Source of the DNA: CAWVWF01 sp963933885
GTDB lineage: Bacteria; Bacteroidota; Bacteroidia; Flavobacteriales_C; GCA-002722245
NCBI GenBank assembly: GCA_963933885.1
Contig: CAWVWF010000179.1
Coordinates: forward strand, 1 to 6,982
Direction of reading: 5' to 3'
Length of the DNA: 6,982 bases
The notes under the pieces were generated by a model, which was not told the origin of the DNA, ran no database searches, and saw only the letters and a program-made list of their open reading frames with translations. The position numbers and the translations under genes were made by a program. Below are positions 1 through 6,267 of this stretch, piece by piece (the stretch's first letter is position 1; each line of letters begins with the position of its first letter).

Positions 1-349
1 AAGTCAGGTGAAGTACACCTGATTTTGGTATGACGTGATTCTAAGAAGTTTTTTTATTAAAGTCGTATTCAAAATAGGTGTACGTCACTATTTCACAACG
101 GTTTGGCTTACAAATCCAGAAAATGTACTAAATTTAAGTCTGTATCCAAATCCAACAACTGGTGTTTTAAATCTCGATAGTAGAGGGATTAATGGTGTAC
201 GTGTTTATAATACTGTAGGCAAATTGGTTTGCTCAATTAACAAAAATGTTAATACTGTAGATTTAAGCCAATAAAATACAGGTGTTTATCATGTAGTTGT
301 TAATACTGAAAGCGATACAGCAACTTACAATGTTGTTAAAAGGAAATAG
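1..349 (+). pseudogene. decayed 3' end of a T9SS-exported protein (type A sorting domain)
   Basis: The frame that starts with GTG at 35 encodes a canonical type A T9SS C-terminal domain: an LYPNPTTG motif, then VRVYNTVGKLV, then VDLSQ. It stops at TAA (272-274). The same frame continues directly after that stop with NTGVYHVVV and ends in NVVKRK at TAG 347-349, which is exactly how this domain normally finishes. The TAA therefore looks like a nonsense change, probably from a Leu TTA codon. Upstream, frame 1 reads KSGEVHLI and then frame 2 reads WYD, as if one T had been added in the run at 23-26. Frame 1 next gives RDSKKFFY, and frame 2 gives VWLTN. Joined together these resemble the VHxxWYD, RD..FYK and RLTN blocks of sialidase-like beta-propeller proteins of Bacteroidota. 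That upstream reading is inference, while the sorting domain is clear. The gene body lies outside the window. Sequencing error is an alternative for any single lesion but is unlikely for several. The TAG abuts the next ATG, so it may once have been the first gene of the following operon. Confidence 0.7.
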
Positions 350-2083
350 ATGACAAGAGGAAAATTATTTAGTGCTTATAAGATATTAATAATAATGCTT
401 GTTTGGGGGGTGAATTCCCAAGCAAGTATTTTAGATTTAAAAGTAACTGAGATCATGTATCACCCTAATCCAGGTGTTGGGCAAGATGAAAAGGAGCTAG
501 AGTTTATCGAATTTAAAAATACAGGAACTGATACCTTAAATCTTAATAGCGTTGTATTATATGGTGCGGTCCAATATATCTTTTCAACGGATTTGATTGT
601 TCCTCCAGATACATTCGTTTTATTAGTTTCGGATTCAAATGCTTTTCATCAACGATTTCCAGGTGTGAAAGTTGACGGACAGTATACAAGTAATTTTGCC
701 AACTCAGGAGAGCAATTATATGTTAAAGCAGGGAGTGATGTTTTTATAGATGTTAAATATTCCGATGATTTACCTTGGCCTATTCTTGCTGATGGGGCTG
801 GTTATTCTTTGGTTTCAACAGTTGTTAATCCAACAGGAAATCAAGATAATGCAGATGATTGGAAGAATAGCTGTTCTATAGGTGGATCTCCAAGAGCAGA
901 TGATCCAGCTTGTGCAGTTTTTCCAGATGTATGGGTAAACGAATTACTTCCACATACTGATTTACCAGAAGTAGATGCAATTGAAATATATAACAATTCG
1001 TCTACCGTTGCTGATATAAGCGATTGGTATTTAAGCGACTCAAAAAACAATCCATATAAATTTAGAATCCCAGCCAATACAACTATTCCAGCAGGAGGGT
1101 ATTATGTAGTTGATGAGTCATCGTTTAACGCGAACGGTTTAGGTTTTCGATTCAATCGAAGTGGAGACGAAGTGTATTTGTTCTCATCAAATCCTTTGAA
1201 TGAATTAACCGGTTTTGTAACAGGTTGGAAGTTTGAAGCTCAGTATAATGGAGTTTCATTTGGCGTTTATACTACTTCCGAAAATGAGAAGCATTTTGTT
1301 GCTCAAACTGAATCAACATTAGGAGCTGTAAATAAATATCCTAAAGTTGGTCCTTTGGTGATTTCTAGAATTAACTACAATCCAACAGATGGTGATGAGC
1401 TTTTGTTTATTACAAATATTGCTGATACAACTGTTAACTTATGGCATCATGCTACACCGGATTCTGGTTGGGTTGTATCTGGAATTAACTTTACATTTCC
1501 TCCTGGAGTCTCATTGGCAAGTGGAGATGAGATATTACTTTCAACTTCCTCAGATATTGTATCTGGACTTTCTGGTACATATCAAACATTTCAATACTTC
1601 GGACAGTTGAGTAATGGTGGTGAGGATGTTGCAATTTGGCGATATGATAGAATGGATACTACTGATCTTGGAGCTACATTTATGCCTAGGGTGTTAATGG
1701 ATATGGTGGATTATAATGACAAAGCACCTTGGCCAATATTAGCAGATGGATATGGATACGGTTTACAAAAGGACGTTCAAGCTGAGTATGGTAATGATCC
1801 AATTAATTGGAAGGATGAAGCTTTTGTATGGGAAGGAATTGAAGAAGCAGAAGCTCAGAATATTAAAGGTTTCTATAGAGATGGAAACTTCTATTTCGAG
1901 AATTTGAATAAAATAAAAGGAACGTTAGAAATCTTATCGTTAGATGGGAAGTTGATGGTTTTAAATCAAATATCAGAAATGCATAAAGTAATAAATGCTG
2001 AAGCTTGGAGTGATGGAGTATATCTTTATAACTTCAAAACAAAGAAAGGCAATATTTCAGTTAAGTTTGTAAAAAATAAGTAA
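350..2083 (+). CDS. lamin tail domain (LTD) protein with divergent T9SS C-terminal domain
   Basis: The 577-residue protein is predicted to be exported. Residues 1-25 form a signal peptide (basic MTRGK, a hydrophobic stretch around 11-20, likely cleavage after NSQA). Three LTD-like beta-sandwich segments follow, at about 28-165, 194-305 and 335-480. The first has the typical opening ITEIMYHPNP-like block (VTEIMYHPNP), ELEFIEFKNTG and VPPDTFVLLVSD. The second has VNELLP, IEIYNNS and IPAGGYYVV. The third has ISRINYNP and LASGDEILLS. Segments 1 and 3 both end in PWPILADG followed by GY.L; segment 2 lacks it. Residues about 505-577 look like a type A T9SS tail (LEILSLDGKLM, then WSDGVYLYNF, ending KFVKNK), but the usual YPNP block is missing. 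The known family role is surface or extracellular, often binding or adhesion-like; no catalytic motif was seen. The start is supported by the signal peptide and an upstream AAAAGGAAA. The stop overlaps the next ATG by one base (TAATG), which suggests translational coupling. The substrate is unknown. Confidence 0.85.
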   Translation: MTRGKLFSAYKILIIMLVWGVNSQASILDLKVTEIMYHPNPGVGQDEKELEFIEFKNTGTDTLNLNSVVLYGAVQYIFSTDLIVPPDTFVLLVSDSNAFHQRFPGVKVDGQYTSNFANSGEQLYVKAGSDVFIDVKYSDDLPWPILADGAGYSLVSTVVNPTGNQDNADDWKNSCSIGGSPRADDPACAVFPDVWVNELLPHTDLPEVDAIEIYNNSSTVADISDWYLSDSKNNPYKFRIPANTTIPAGGYYVVDESSFNANGLGFRFNRSGDEVYLFSSNPLNELTGFVTGWKFEAQYNGVSFGVYTTSENEKHFVAQTESTLGAVNKYPKVGPLVISRINYNPTDGDELLFITNIADTTVNLWHHATPDSGWVVSGINFTFPPGVSLASGDEILLSTSSDIVSGLSGTYQTFQYFGQLSNGGEDVAIWRYDRMDTTDLGATFMPRVLMDMVDYNDKAPWPILADGYGYGLQKDVQAEYGNDPINWKDEAFVWEGIEEAEAQNIKGFYRDGNFYFENLNKIKGTLEILSLDGKLMVLNQISEMHKVINAEAWSDGVYLYNFKTKKGNISVKFVKNK

Positions 2084-2787
2084 TGCAGAAATTAATATTA
2101 ATTGTAGTAATCATATCTCTTTTCTCATGCTCTCAAGAGGGTGTTGGAGGAAAAGGAAAGATTAGTGGTTATATAGAAAAGCAAATTGTCAATAGAAACA
2201 ATATAGCTATTGATACTGTTCCGGCTTCGAGTAAAAATGTATACATTATATATGGTGATGAGTCTTACTATAACGATAAAGCAGTAACGAATACAGATGG
2301 ATATTTTGAGTTCGACTTTTTAAATAAAGGTGATTATAAAATATATGCTAACAGCGATTGCGATTCTTGTGATTCTGGAAAGGAATTGACTTTGAATAAT
2401 GTAGAGATTAAATCTAAAAGTGATGAGGTATCAACTTTATTATTAGTTAAAAAGATAGTCGACTATGATGATGGAACTTCTATAATTAAGGGACGATTGA
2501 TGGAGCAACTGTATGTAGGTTCGTTTCCTGTGAATTCACCTTATGCGTCTCAAAAAAATGAAGTCTTTATTTCAAACGGAACTGATGAGGTTTACTTTGA
2601 TGATATGGATACAGGTTTTGATGGTAAGTTTGAGTTTAGAGATTTAATAAAAGGCACTTATACATTATATGCTTATTCAGAATGTGGTACTTGTACAAAT
2701 GTTTTGGATACTGTTTCTTATACCATAACTATAGGTAGTAATTATCAGGAAATTAATGTTGGTGACTTAACAATTGAAAAGCATTAA
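2083..2787 (+). CDS. predicted lipoprotein with two tandem beta-sandwich domains, each with a CxxC
   Basis: The 234-residue protein carries a short signal ending in a lipobox, LFSC (residues 13-16), so Cys16 should be lipidated. The following residues SQEG do not predict a firm location, but an envelope lipoprotein is expected. Two homologous halves follow, about 26-122 and 135-232. Each starts with a G-K/R strand (KISGYIE; IIKGRLME), has a TDGYFEF or FDGKFEF turn, and ends its core with KGDYKIYANSDCDSC or KGTYTLYAYSECGTC. The layout resembles carboxypeptidase-regulatory-like or SdrD-B-like beta-sandwich domains, in which the G-x-F-x-F, KGxY and YA blocks are characteristic. Both halves have a CxxC in the same place (Cys93/96 and Cys201/204), so a disulfide or metal site is possible. 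No enzyme motif was seen. It overlaps the upstream gene by one base, and its TAA directly abuts the next ATG, so it is very probably co-translated with both neighbours. Its specific function is not recognised. Confidence 0.85.
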   Translation: MQKLILIVVIISLFSCSQEGVGGKGKISGYIEKQIVNRNNIAIDTVPASSKNVYIIYGDESYYNDKAVTNTDGYFEFDFLNKGDYKIYANSDCDSCDSGKELTLNNVEIKSKSDEVSTLLLVKKIVDYDDGTSIIKGRLMEQLYVGSFPVNSPYASQKNEVFISNGTDEVYFDDMDTGFDGKFEFRDLIKGTYTLYAYSECGTCTNVLDTVSYTITIGSNYQEINVGDLTIEKH

Positions 2788-3432
2788 ATGAAGGCACTTT
2801 TATCTATACTCTTGCTCCTTTTGATATCCGTAAATGGATTCTCTCAGATTGATAATGAATACTGGGGATCTGTTTCTTTCGAGAAAAAAATCATAAAGAA
2901 AACAAGACTGAATCTTAATTTGGGATATCGAATTGAAAATATAGCAGAGAATAACTCTAAGTTTATCCAGTTCGGCGTAAAACGAAAACTACCTTTTAAA
3001 TTAAAGTTAGAGGTTGGATATCGATTTACGAATAAAGAGAATTACAAAAGAGAATTCCGTTATACGCATCGTCAATTTATAAACCTTGCTAAAGGATTCA
3101 AAATTAAAAAGTTCAAATTTACTTTTAGAACAAAGTTCCAATGGGAATTTAAAAATCAGTTATCAAGCAAGAAGACTGATTTACAAGATTTCGTTTTAAG
3201 AAACAAGTTAAAGGTTGCACGAAAAATATTTAAGAGAACTTATGTTTTCGGAGCTTCAGAGCTATACAGTTTTAATACAGCTCTCCTTTTTGAAAAATAC
3301 AGATTCGCTGGAGGTATTAAGTATGGTGTTACTAAAAAAATAGACTTAAGTCTAATGTCTATGTACGAAGCAGAAGTACATGATGATGGAGAAGCGTGGA
3401 TCGTTGGTCTATCGTATTCGCACAAGTTATAA
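2788..3432 (+). CDS. DUF2490-like outer-membrane protein
   Basis: The 214-residue protein has a clear signal peptide (MKALLSILLLLLISVNGFSQ, cleavage near residue 20). The rest alternates polar and hydrophobic residues in strand-length blocks separated by short charged turns, as in small outer-membrane beta-barrels: LNLNLGYRIE, LKLEVGYRF, FKFTFRTKFQWEF, KIDLSLMSMYEAEV and AWIVGLSYSH. EYWGSVSFEKK just after the signal, the recurring YR and FR arginines, and LRNKLKVARK match the DUF2490 pattern as I know it, where W near the N-terminus and R-x-R or LRNKL blocks recur. The function of DUF2490 is not established. The chain is rich in Lys and Arg. The ATG follows the preceding TAA with no gap, so it is the third gene of the packed cluster. 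No terminator-like hairpin follows within the 101 bases to the convergent gene. I am confident that it is a coding, exported, beta-rich protein and less sure of the family label. Confidence 0.8.
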   Translation: MKALLSILLLLLISVNGFSQIDNEYWGSVSFEKKIIKKTRLNLNLGYRIENIAENNSKFIQFGVKRKLPFKLKLEVGYRFTNKENYKREFRYTHRQFINLAKGFKIKKFKFTFRTKFQWEFKNQLSSKKTDLQDFVLRNKLKVARKIFKRTYVFGASELYSFNTALLFEKYRFAGGIKYGVTKKIDLSLMSMYEAEVHDDGEAWIVGLSYSHKL

Positions 3433-3533
3433 GTTTGTCAGTTGCTTTAAAATATTTCTTTATAATGTATTTGAATATAGTTGTGGGTTGTGAACAGAAA
3501 ACAGATTTTTACTACTTATGTTAAATGATTTTT
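3433..3533. other. convergent gap, no recognisable element
   Basis: These 101 bases lie between the 3' ends of the DUF2490-like gene and the acyl-CoA dehydrogenase gene. The stretch is AT-rich with several T runs. I looked for a GC-rich hairpin followed by T or preceded by A and found none, so termination here is either weak, factor-dependent or read-through. Read-through would produce antisense overlap of the two genes. Confidence 0.5.
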
Positions 3534-4673
3534 CTATTTAAGTGAGTCTCTTGATATAATAATCTTTTGAATCTCAGAAGTTCCTTCATAGATCTGAGTG
3601 ATTTTAGCATCTCTCATTAAACGTTCAACATGGTATTCTTTTACAAAACCATACCCTCCATGAATTTGAACGGCTTCTGTTGAGTTTTCCATTGCAACTT
3701 GAGAAGCGTAAACTTTAGCCATTGCTCCAGCGGTATCGTAGTTTTGTTTTTGATCTTTTAGCCAAGCTGCTTTTAAACAGAAATTTCTAGCAGCTTCAGA
3801 CTTAACCGCCATGTCTGCAATTTTAAAAGCAATCGCTTGATGCTGAGCTATTGGTTTTCCAAATGTTTCTCTAAGTTTTGCATATTTCACAGAAAGTTCA
3901 TAGGATCCACTTGCGATTCCTAAAGCTTGAGAAGCTATTCCAATTCTACCTCCACTCAAACATTTCATAGCGTATTTGAAACCGAAACCATCTTCACCAA
4001 TTCTGTTCTCTTTTGGAACAATTACGTCGTTAAATAATAAAGTGTGCGTATCCGAAGCACGGATTCCCATTTTGTTTTCTTTCGTTCCAACTTCAAATCC
4101 TTTGGCACCTTTTTCTACAATAAAAGCATTGATACCTCTATGTCCTTTTTCCTTATCAGTCTGTGCGATTACAATATATACAGAGGCAGTACCTCCACTT
4201 GTTATCCAGTTTTTTGTTCCGTTTAAAATGTAATGATCACCTTTATCTATTGCTGTTGTCCTTTGTGAAGTTGCATCACTTCCTGCTTCTGGTTCTGATA
4301 AACAGAATGCTCCGTGAATTTGCCCAGTAGCTAATGGAACTAAATACTTTTGTTTTTGAGCCTCGGTTCCATAGGTTTCTAATCCCCAACAAACTAATGA
4401 GTTGTTTACCGACATGACTACTGAAGTGGATGCATCAACTTTGGATATCTCTTCCATCGCCAATACGTAACTTATTGTATCCATTCCAGCGCCACCGTAT
4501 TCAGGAGAGACCATCATTCCCATAAATCCTAGTTCACCAAGCTTCTTGATTTGCTTGGTAGGGAATTGTTGATTGTCATCTCTTTCAATGATTCCAGGTA
4601 AAAGTTCGGTTTGAGCAAACTCTCTTGCTGATGAAATAATCATTTGGTGTTCTTCTGAAAAGTTAAAATCCAT
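3534..4673 (-). CDS. acyl-CoA dehydrogenase, short-chain/butyryl-CoA type
   Basis: This FAD enzyme oxidises acyl-CoA to trans-2-enoyl-CoA in the cytoplasm, passing electrons to an electron-transfer flavoprotein (family knowledge). The 379-residue length is the usual one for the family. Both family signatures are intact: FCLSEPEAGSDAT at 123-135, and the Q-x2-GGYGF-x2-E-x4-R-x3-D pattern at 336-355. The catalytic base is Glu363 in YEGTSEIQ, the position used by short- and medium-chain enzymes rather than the isovaleryl/long-chain position. NWITSG at 155-160 and RETFGKPIAQHQ at 268-279 are the flavin and substrate-binding regions. The ATG at 4673 opens the standard MDFNFSEEHQM start; no Shine-Dalgarno is visible. 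It diverges from anmK across 84 bases. Fatty-acid or branched-chain amino-acid degradation are both possible, since the chain-length preference cannot be read from the sequence. No other beta-oxidation gene is in the window. Confidence 0.95.
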   Translation of the reverse strand: MDFNFSEEHQMIISSAREFAQTELLPGIIERDDNQQFPTKQIKKLGELGFMGMMVSPEYGGAGMDTISYVLAMEEISKVDASTSVVMSVNNSLVCWGLETYGTEAQKQKYLVPLATGQIHGAFCLSEPEAGSDATSQRTTAIDKGDHYILNGTKNWITSGGTASVYIVIAQTDKEKGHRGINAFIVEKGAKGFEVGTKENKMGIRASDTHTLLFNDVIVPKENRIGEDGFGFKYAMKCLSGGRIGIASQALGIASGSYELSVKYAKLRETFGKPIAQHQAIAFKIADMAVKSEAARNFCLKAAWLKDQKQNYDTAGAMAKVYASQVAMENSTEAVQIHGGYGFVKEYHVERLMRDAKITQIYEGTSEIQKIIISRDSLK

Positions 4674-4693
4674 GATGTTAGCAACTATTTAAT

Positions 4694-4740
4694 GGTGATT
4701 GTTATTGTGAAGTGAAAAGGTTTTACTTTACAATATCACC
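4694..4740. promoter_or_regulatory. long imperfect dyad in the divergent acd-anmK gap
   Basis: The inner arms TTGTGAAGTGAAA (4705-4717) and TTTACTTTACAA (to 4733) pair over 13 positions with a 3-base centre (4718-4720). Eleven pairs are Watson-Crick and two are G-T. Outer arms GGTGAT (4694-4699) and ATCACC (4735-4740) add six perfect pairs with a 5-to-1 base bulge. The dyad fills most of the 84-base gap between the two divergent starts. It could be a DNA operator acting on both genes. It could also be a hairpin in an anmK leader, because the two mismatches become G-U pairs only in plus-strand RNA. There is no U-tract, so it is not a terminator. No TAnnTTTG box was found in the gap. Confidence 0.45.
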
Positions 4741-4757
4741 TACGGAAATTATTAGAT

Positions 4758-5804
4758 ATGGTTTGTCCTTCACTGAATATTTTAGGAATAATGTCAGGAA
4801 CTAGTCTGGATGGACTAGATCTCGCTATTGTGCAAATTGATTTTGTAGCTGGAAAATATAGCTTTAATATCAAAAAATCACAAACTGTAAAGTATTCGAA
4901 TGAATGGGAGGAACGTTTGAAAAATGCAAGATTTCTATCTGGTGAAAAGCTTACGCAATTAAATGTAGACTTCGGAAGATTATTAGGTAACGAAGCTAAG
5001 TCATTTTGTGATGAACCAATTGATTTAATTGCATCTCACGGACATACTGTTTTTCATCAACCAGAACTAGGCGTTACTTTACAAATAGGATCCTTAAATG
5101 AAATTTCATTAATTACAGGTGTGAAAACTGTTGGTGATTTCAGGACAATTGATGTGGCTAAAGGTGGACAGGGAGCACCCTTGGTACCAATAGGAGACAT
5201 GTTTTTGTTTGGTGAGTATGATTATTGCATTAACCTTGGTGGAATATCAAACATAAGTTTAGAAAAAAACGGAACAAAGAAAGCAATGGATTTATCTCCT
5301 TGTAATATTGTTTCTAATTACTTCTCAAATCAAATCGGATTAGAATACGACAAGAATGGAGATATAGGAAGAAAGGGGAGTGTGAATTCTGAATTACTTA
5401 AAAAGCTAAACGAATGGGAATATTACAATGAAAGCATTTCCAGTTTAGGAATTGAACGAATTGAAAAAGACTTCCTTACAATTATAGAACAAACTGAAAT
5501 TTCCATTGAAGATAAACTTCGTACTTATTATGAGCACCTTGGAATTGTAATAGGTAAAGAATTAGAAAAAGGAAAAGCTTTGTTTACTGGAGGTGGAGTG
5601 AAAAATTCAATGTTATTAGATTGTATTAAAGCAAACAGTATAAGTGAAGTGGTAATTCCTAATGAAGAAATTATAGATTTTAAGGAAGCTGTGATTTTCG
5701 CTTTCCTTGGATTCTTAAGAATAAACAATCAAGTAAATGTATTAGCATCGGTAACGGGAGCAAGTTCTGATTCCTGTTCTGGAATTATTGTAGATCCAGT
5801 TTAG
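4758..5804 (+). CDS. anmK: anhydro-N-acetylmuramic acid kinase
   Basis: This enzyme uses ATP to phosphorylate and open 1,6-anhydro-MurNAc to MurNAc-6-phosphate in cytoplasmic peptidoglycan recycling. The 348-residue protein starts with the hallmark ATP-binding block GIMSGTSLDGLD (10-21). It then has SHGHTVFHQP (93-102), LQIG (108-111), VGDFRTIDVAKGGQGAPLVP (125-144), NLGGISNIS (159-167), FTGGGVKNSML (276-286) and SVTGAS (331-336). All line up in order with E. coli AnmK. Asp178 in DLSPCN (178-183) is in the place of the catalytic-base Asp of the DTGPGN block of proteobacterial enzymes; the aspartate and asparagine are kept while the glycines are not. The E. coli PKSTGRE block becomes ISSLGIE (227-233). 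It is about 20 residues shorter than E. coli AnmK, mainly in loops. The ATG at 4758 is the only start that keeps the full ATP-binding strand. The bidirectional terminator at 5822-5850 follows 17 bases after the stop. No murQ or other recycling gene is in the window. Confidence 0.95.
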   Translation: MVCPSLNILGIMSGTSLDGLDLAIVQIDFVAGKYSFNIKKSQTVKYSNEWEERLKNARFLSGEKLTQLNVDFGRLLGNEAKSFCDEPIDLIASHGHTVFHQPELGVTLQIGSLNEISLITGVKTVGDFRTIDVAKGGQGAPLVPIGDMFLFGEYDYCINLGGISNISLEKNGTKKAMDLSPCNIVSNYFSNQIGLEYDKNGDIGRKGSVNSELLKKLNEWEYYNESISSLGIERIEKDFLTIIEQTEISIEDKLRTYYEHLGIVIGKELEKGKALFTGGGVKNSMLLDCIKANSISEVVIPNEEIIDFKEAVIFAFLGFLRINNQVNVLASVTGASSDSCSGIIVDPV

Positions 5805-5821
5805 CTAAAAAAGAGCAAAAA

Positions 5822-5850
5822 AAAAGGCTACGTTTAGAACGTAGCCTTTT
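5822..5850. terminator. bidirectional intrinsic terminator between anmK and the csp gene
   Basis: A perfect 13-bp stem (AAAAGGCTACGTT at 5822-5834 pairing with AACGTAGCCTTTT at 5838-5850) encloses a 3-base loop TAG. For plus-strand transcripts the stem ends in TTTT. For minus-strand transcripts the nine As at 5817-5825 become a long U-tract, so it is the stronger terminator for the csp gene. It begins 17 bases after the anmK stop and ends 16 bases short of the csp stop. Confidence 0.92.
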
Positions 5851-5866
5851 CTCGAATAATAATTTA

Positions 5867-6058
5867 TTAAGCCAATTTCACTTCAACAGCGTTTGGTCCT
5901 TTTCTACCTTCAGTGATGTCGAAAGTAACTTCGTCGTTTTCTTTAATCTCGTCAACTAATCCAGAAACGTGAACAAATACTTCACTTCCTGATTCTGTGT
6001 CTGTAATGAAACCAAAACCTTTTGATTCATTGAAAAATTTTACTGTACCGTTTTTCAT
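5867..6058 (-). CDS. cold-shock domain protein (CspA family)
   Basis: This is a small single-stranded nucleic-acid-binding OB-fold protein, an RNA chaperone that melts mRNA structure. The 63 residues cover just one cold-shock domain, the usual length for the family. RNP1 is seen as KGFGFI and RNP2 as VFVHVS, preceded by MKNGTVKFFNESKGFGFIT. The frame is open 23 codons further upstream (to 6127), but that extension is unlike the family and spans the predicted promoter, so the ATG at 6056-6058 is chosen. It is monocistronic by appearance: its own promoter lies upstream and a strong terminator follows 16 bases after its stop. Cold induction is not proven by the sequence, since many members of this family are constitutive. 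Confidence 0.95.
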   Translation of the reverse strand: MKNGTVKFFNESKGFGFITDTESGSEVFVHVSGLVDEIKENDEVTFDITEGRKGPNAVEVKLA

Positions 6059-6096
6059 TGTAATAGAATAATGTAATATAATATATTTAATTGATT

Positions 6097-6127
6097 CAAA
6101 GGTATGTATAAATATGAGACAAATCAA
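6097..6127 (-). promoter_or_regulatory. Bacteroidota-type promoter of the csp gene
   Basis: Read on the minus strand, TTG (6127-6125) is followed 20 bases later by TACCTTTG (6104-6097). This matches the TTG-N17-23-TAnnTTTG consensus described for Flavobacterium and Bacteroides. A start site a few bases on, near 6090, gives a leader of about 30-38 bases to the ATG. That leader contains no G at all (positions 6096-6059), so it cannot carry a Shine-Dalgarno and should be unstructured. Confidence 0.7.
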
Positions 6128-6267
6128 TGTTTTTATTTAAACTTCTGTAGCCTGCTATATCTCAGTCTGTACTAATATCCCACATTCACCCGTTCATAAC
6201 AAAGCTGTGTGTGGCTTCGATTGCTTTTAAGCGTATATTATTTTTAATGTTGGTATAAACTGTTGTG
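6128..6267. other. divergent gap upstream of the TPR gene, promoter not identified
   Basis: These 140 bases separate the csp promoter from the TPR gene start. Composition is less AT-rich than the csp leader, with CCC-containing stretches around 6178-6192 and TGTGTGTGG near 6207-6215. The TPR gene promoter must lie here, but I found no exact TAnnTTTG box on the plus strand. No stable hairpin, tRNA or small open frame with support was seen. Confidence 0.4.

Noticed and set aside
841..1077. Minus-strand open frame inside the LTD gene
   Set aside because: It lies wholly within a well-supported gene on the other strand, has no recognisable domain, and its translation is low-complexity and Ser-rich as expected of antisense.
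1389..1610. Plus-strand open frame inside the LTD gene
   Set aside because: It is a shifted frame of the LTD gene with no family resemblance and no start signal.
3240..3425. Minus-strand open frame opposite the DUF2490-like gene
   Set aside because: It is antisense to a protein with clear signal peptide and strand pattern; nothing recognisable in it.
3976..4233. Two plus-strand frames opposite the acyl-CoA dehydrogenase
   Set aside because: The minus-strand enzyme is unambiguous with both family signatures, so these are shadows.
5528..5728. Minus-strand frame opposite anmK
   Set aside because: It is antisense to the conserved GGGVKNSML region of AnmK and carries no motif.
6120..6123. Alternative upstream TTTG element for the csp promoter
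   Set aside because: It would give only 15 bases to TACCTTTG; the TTG at 6127-6125 with 20 bases fits the consensus better.
6059..6127. Upstream extension of the csp gene by 23 codons
   Set aside because: It would run through the predicted promoter, is hydrophobic and unlike the family, and the conserved domain begins at the internal Met.
6207..6236. Possible hairpin or operator around TGTGTGTGG and GCTTTTAAGC
   Set aside because: Only four-base arms pair in either case, which is expected by chance.
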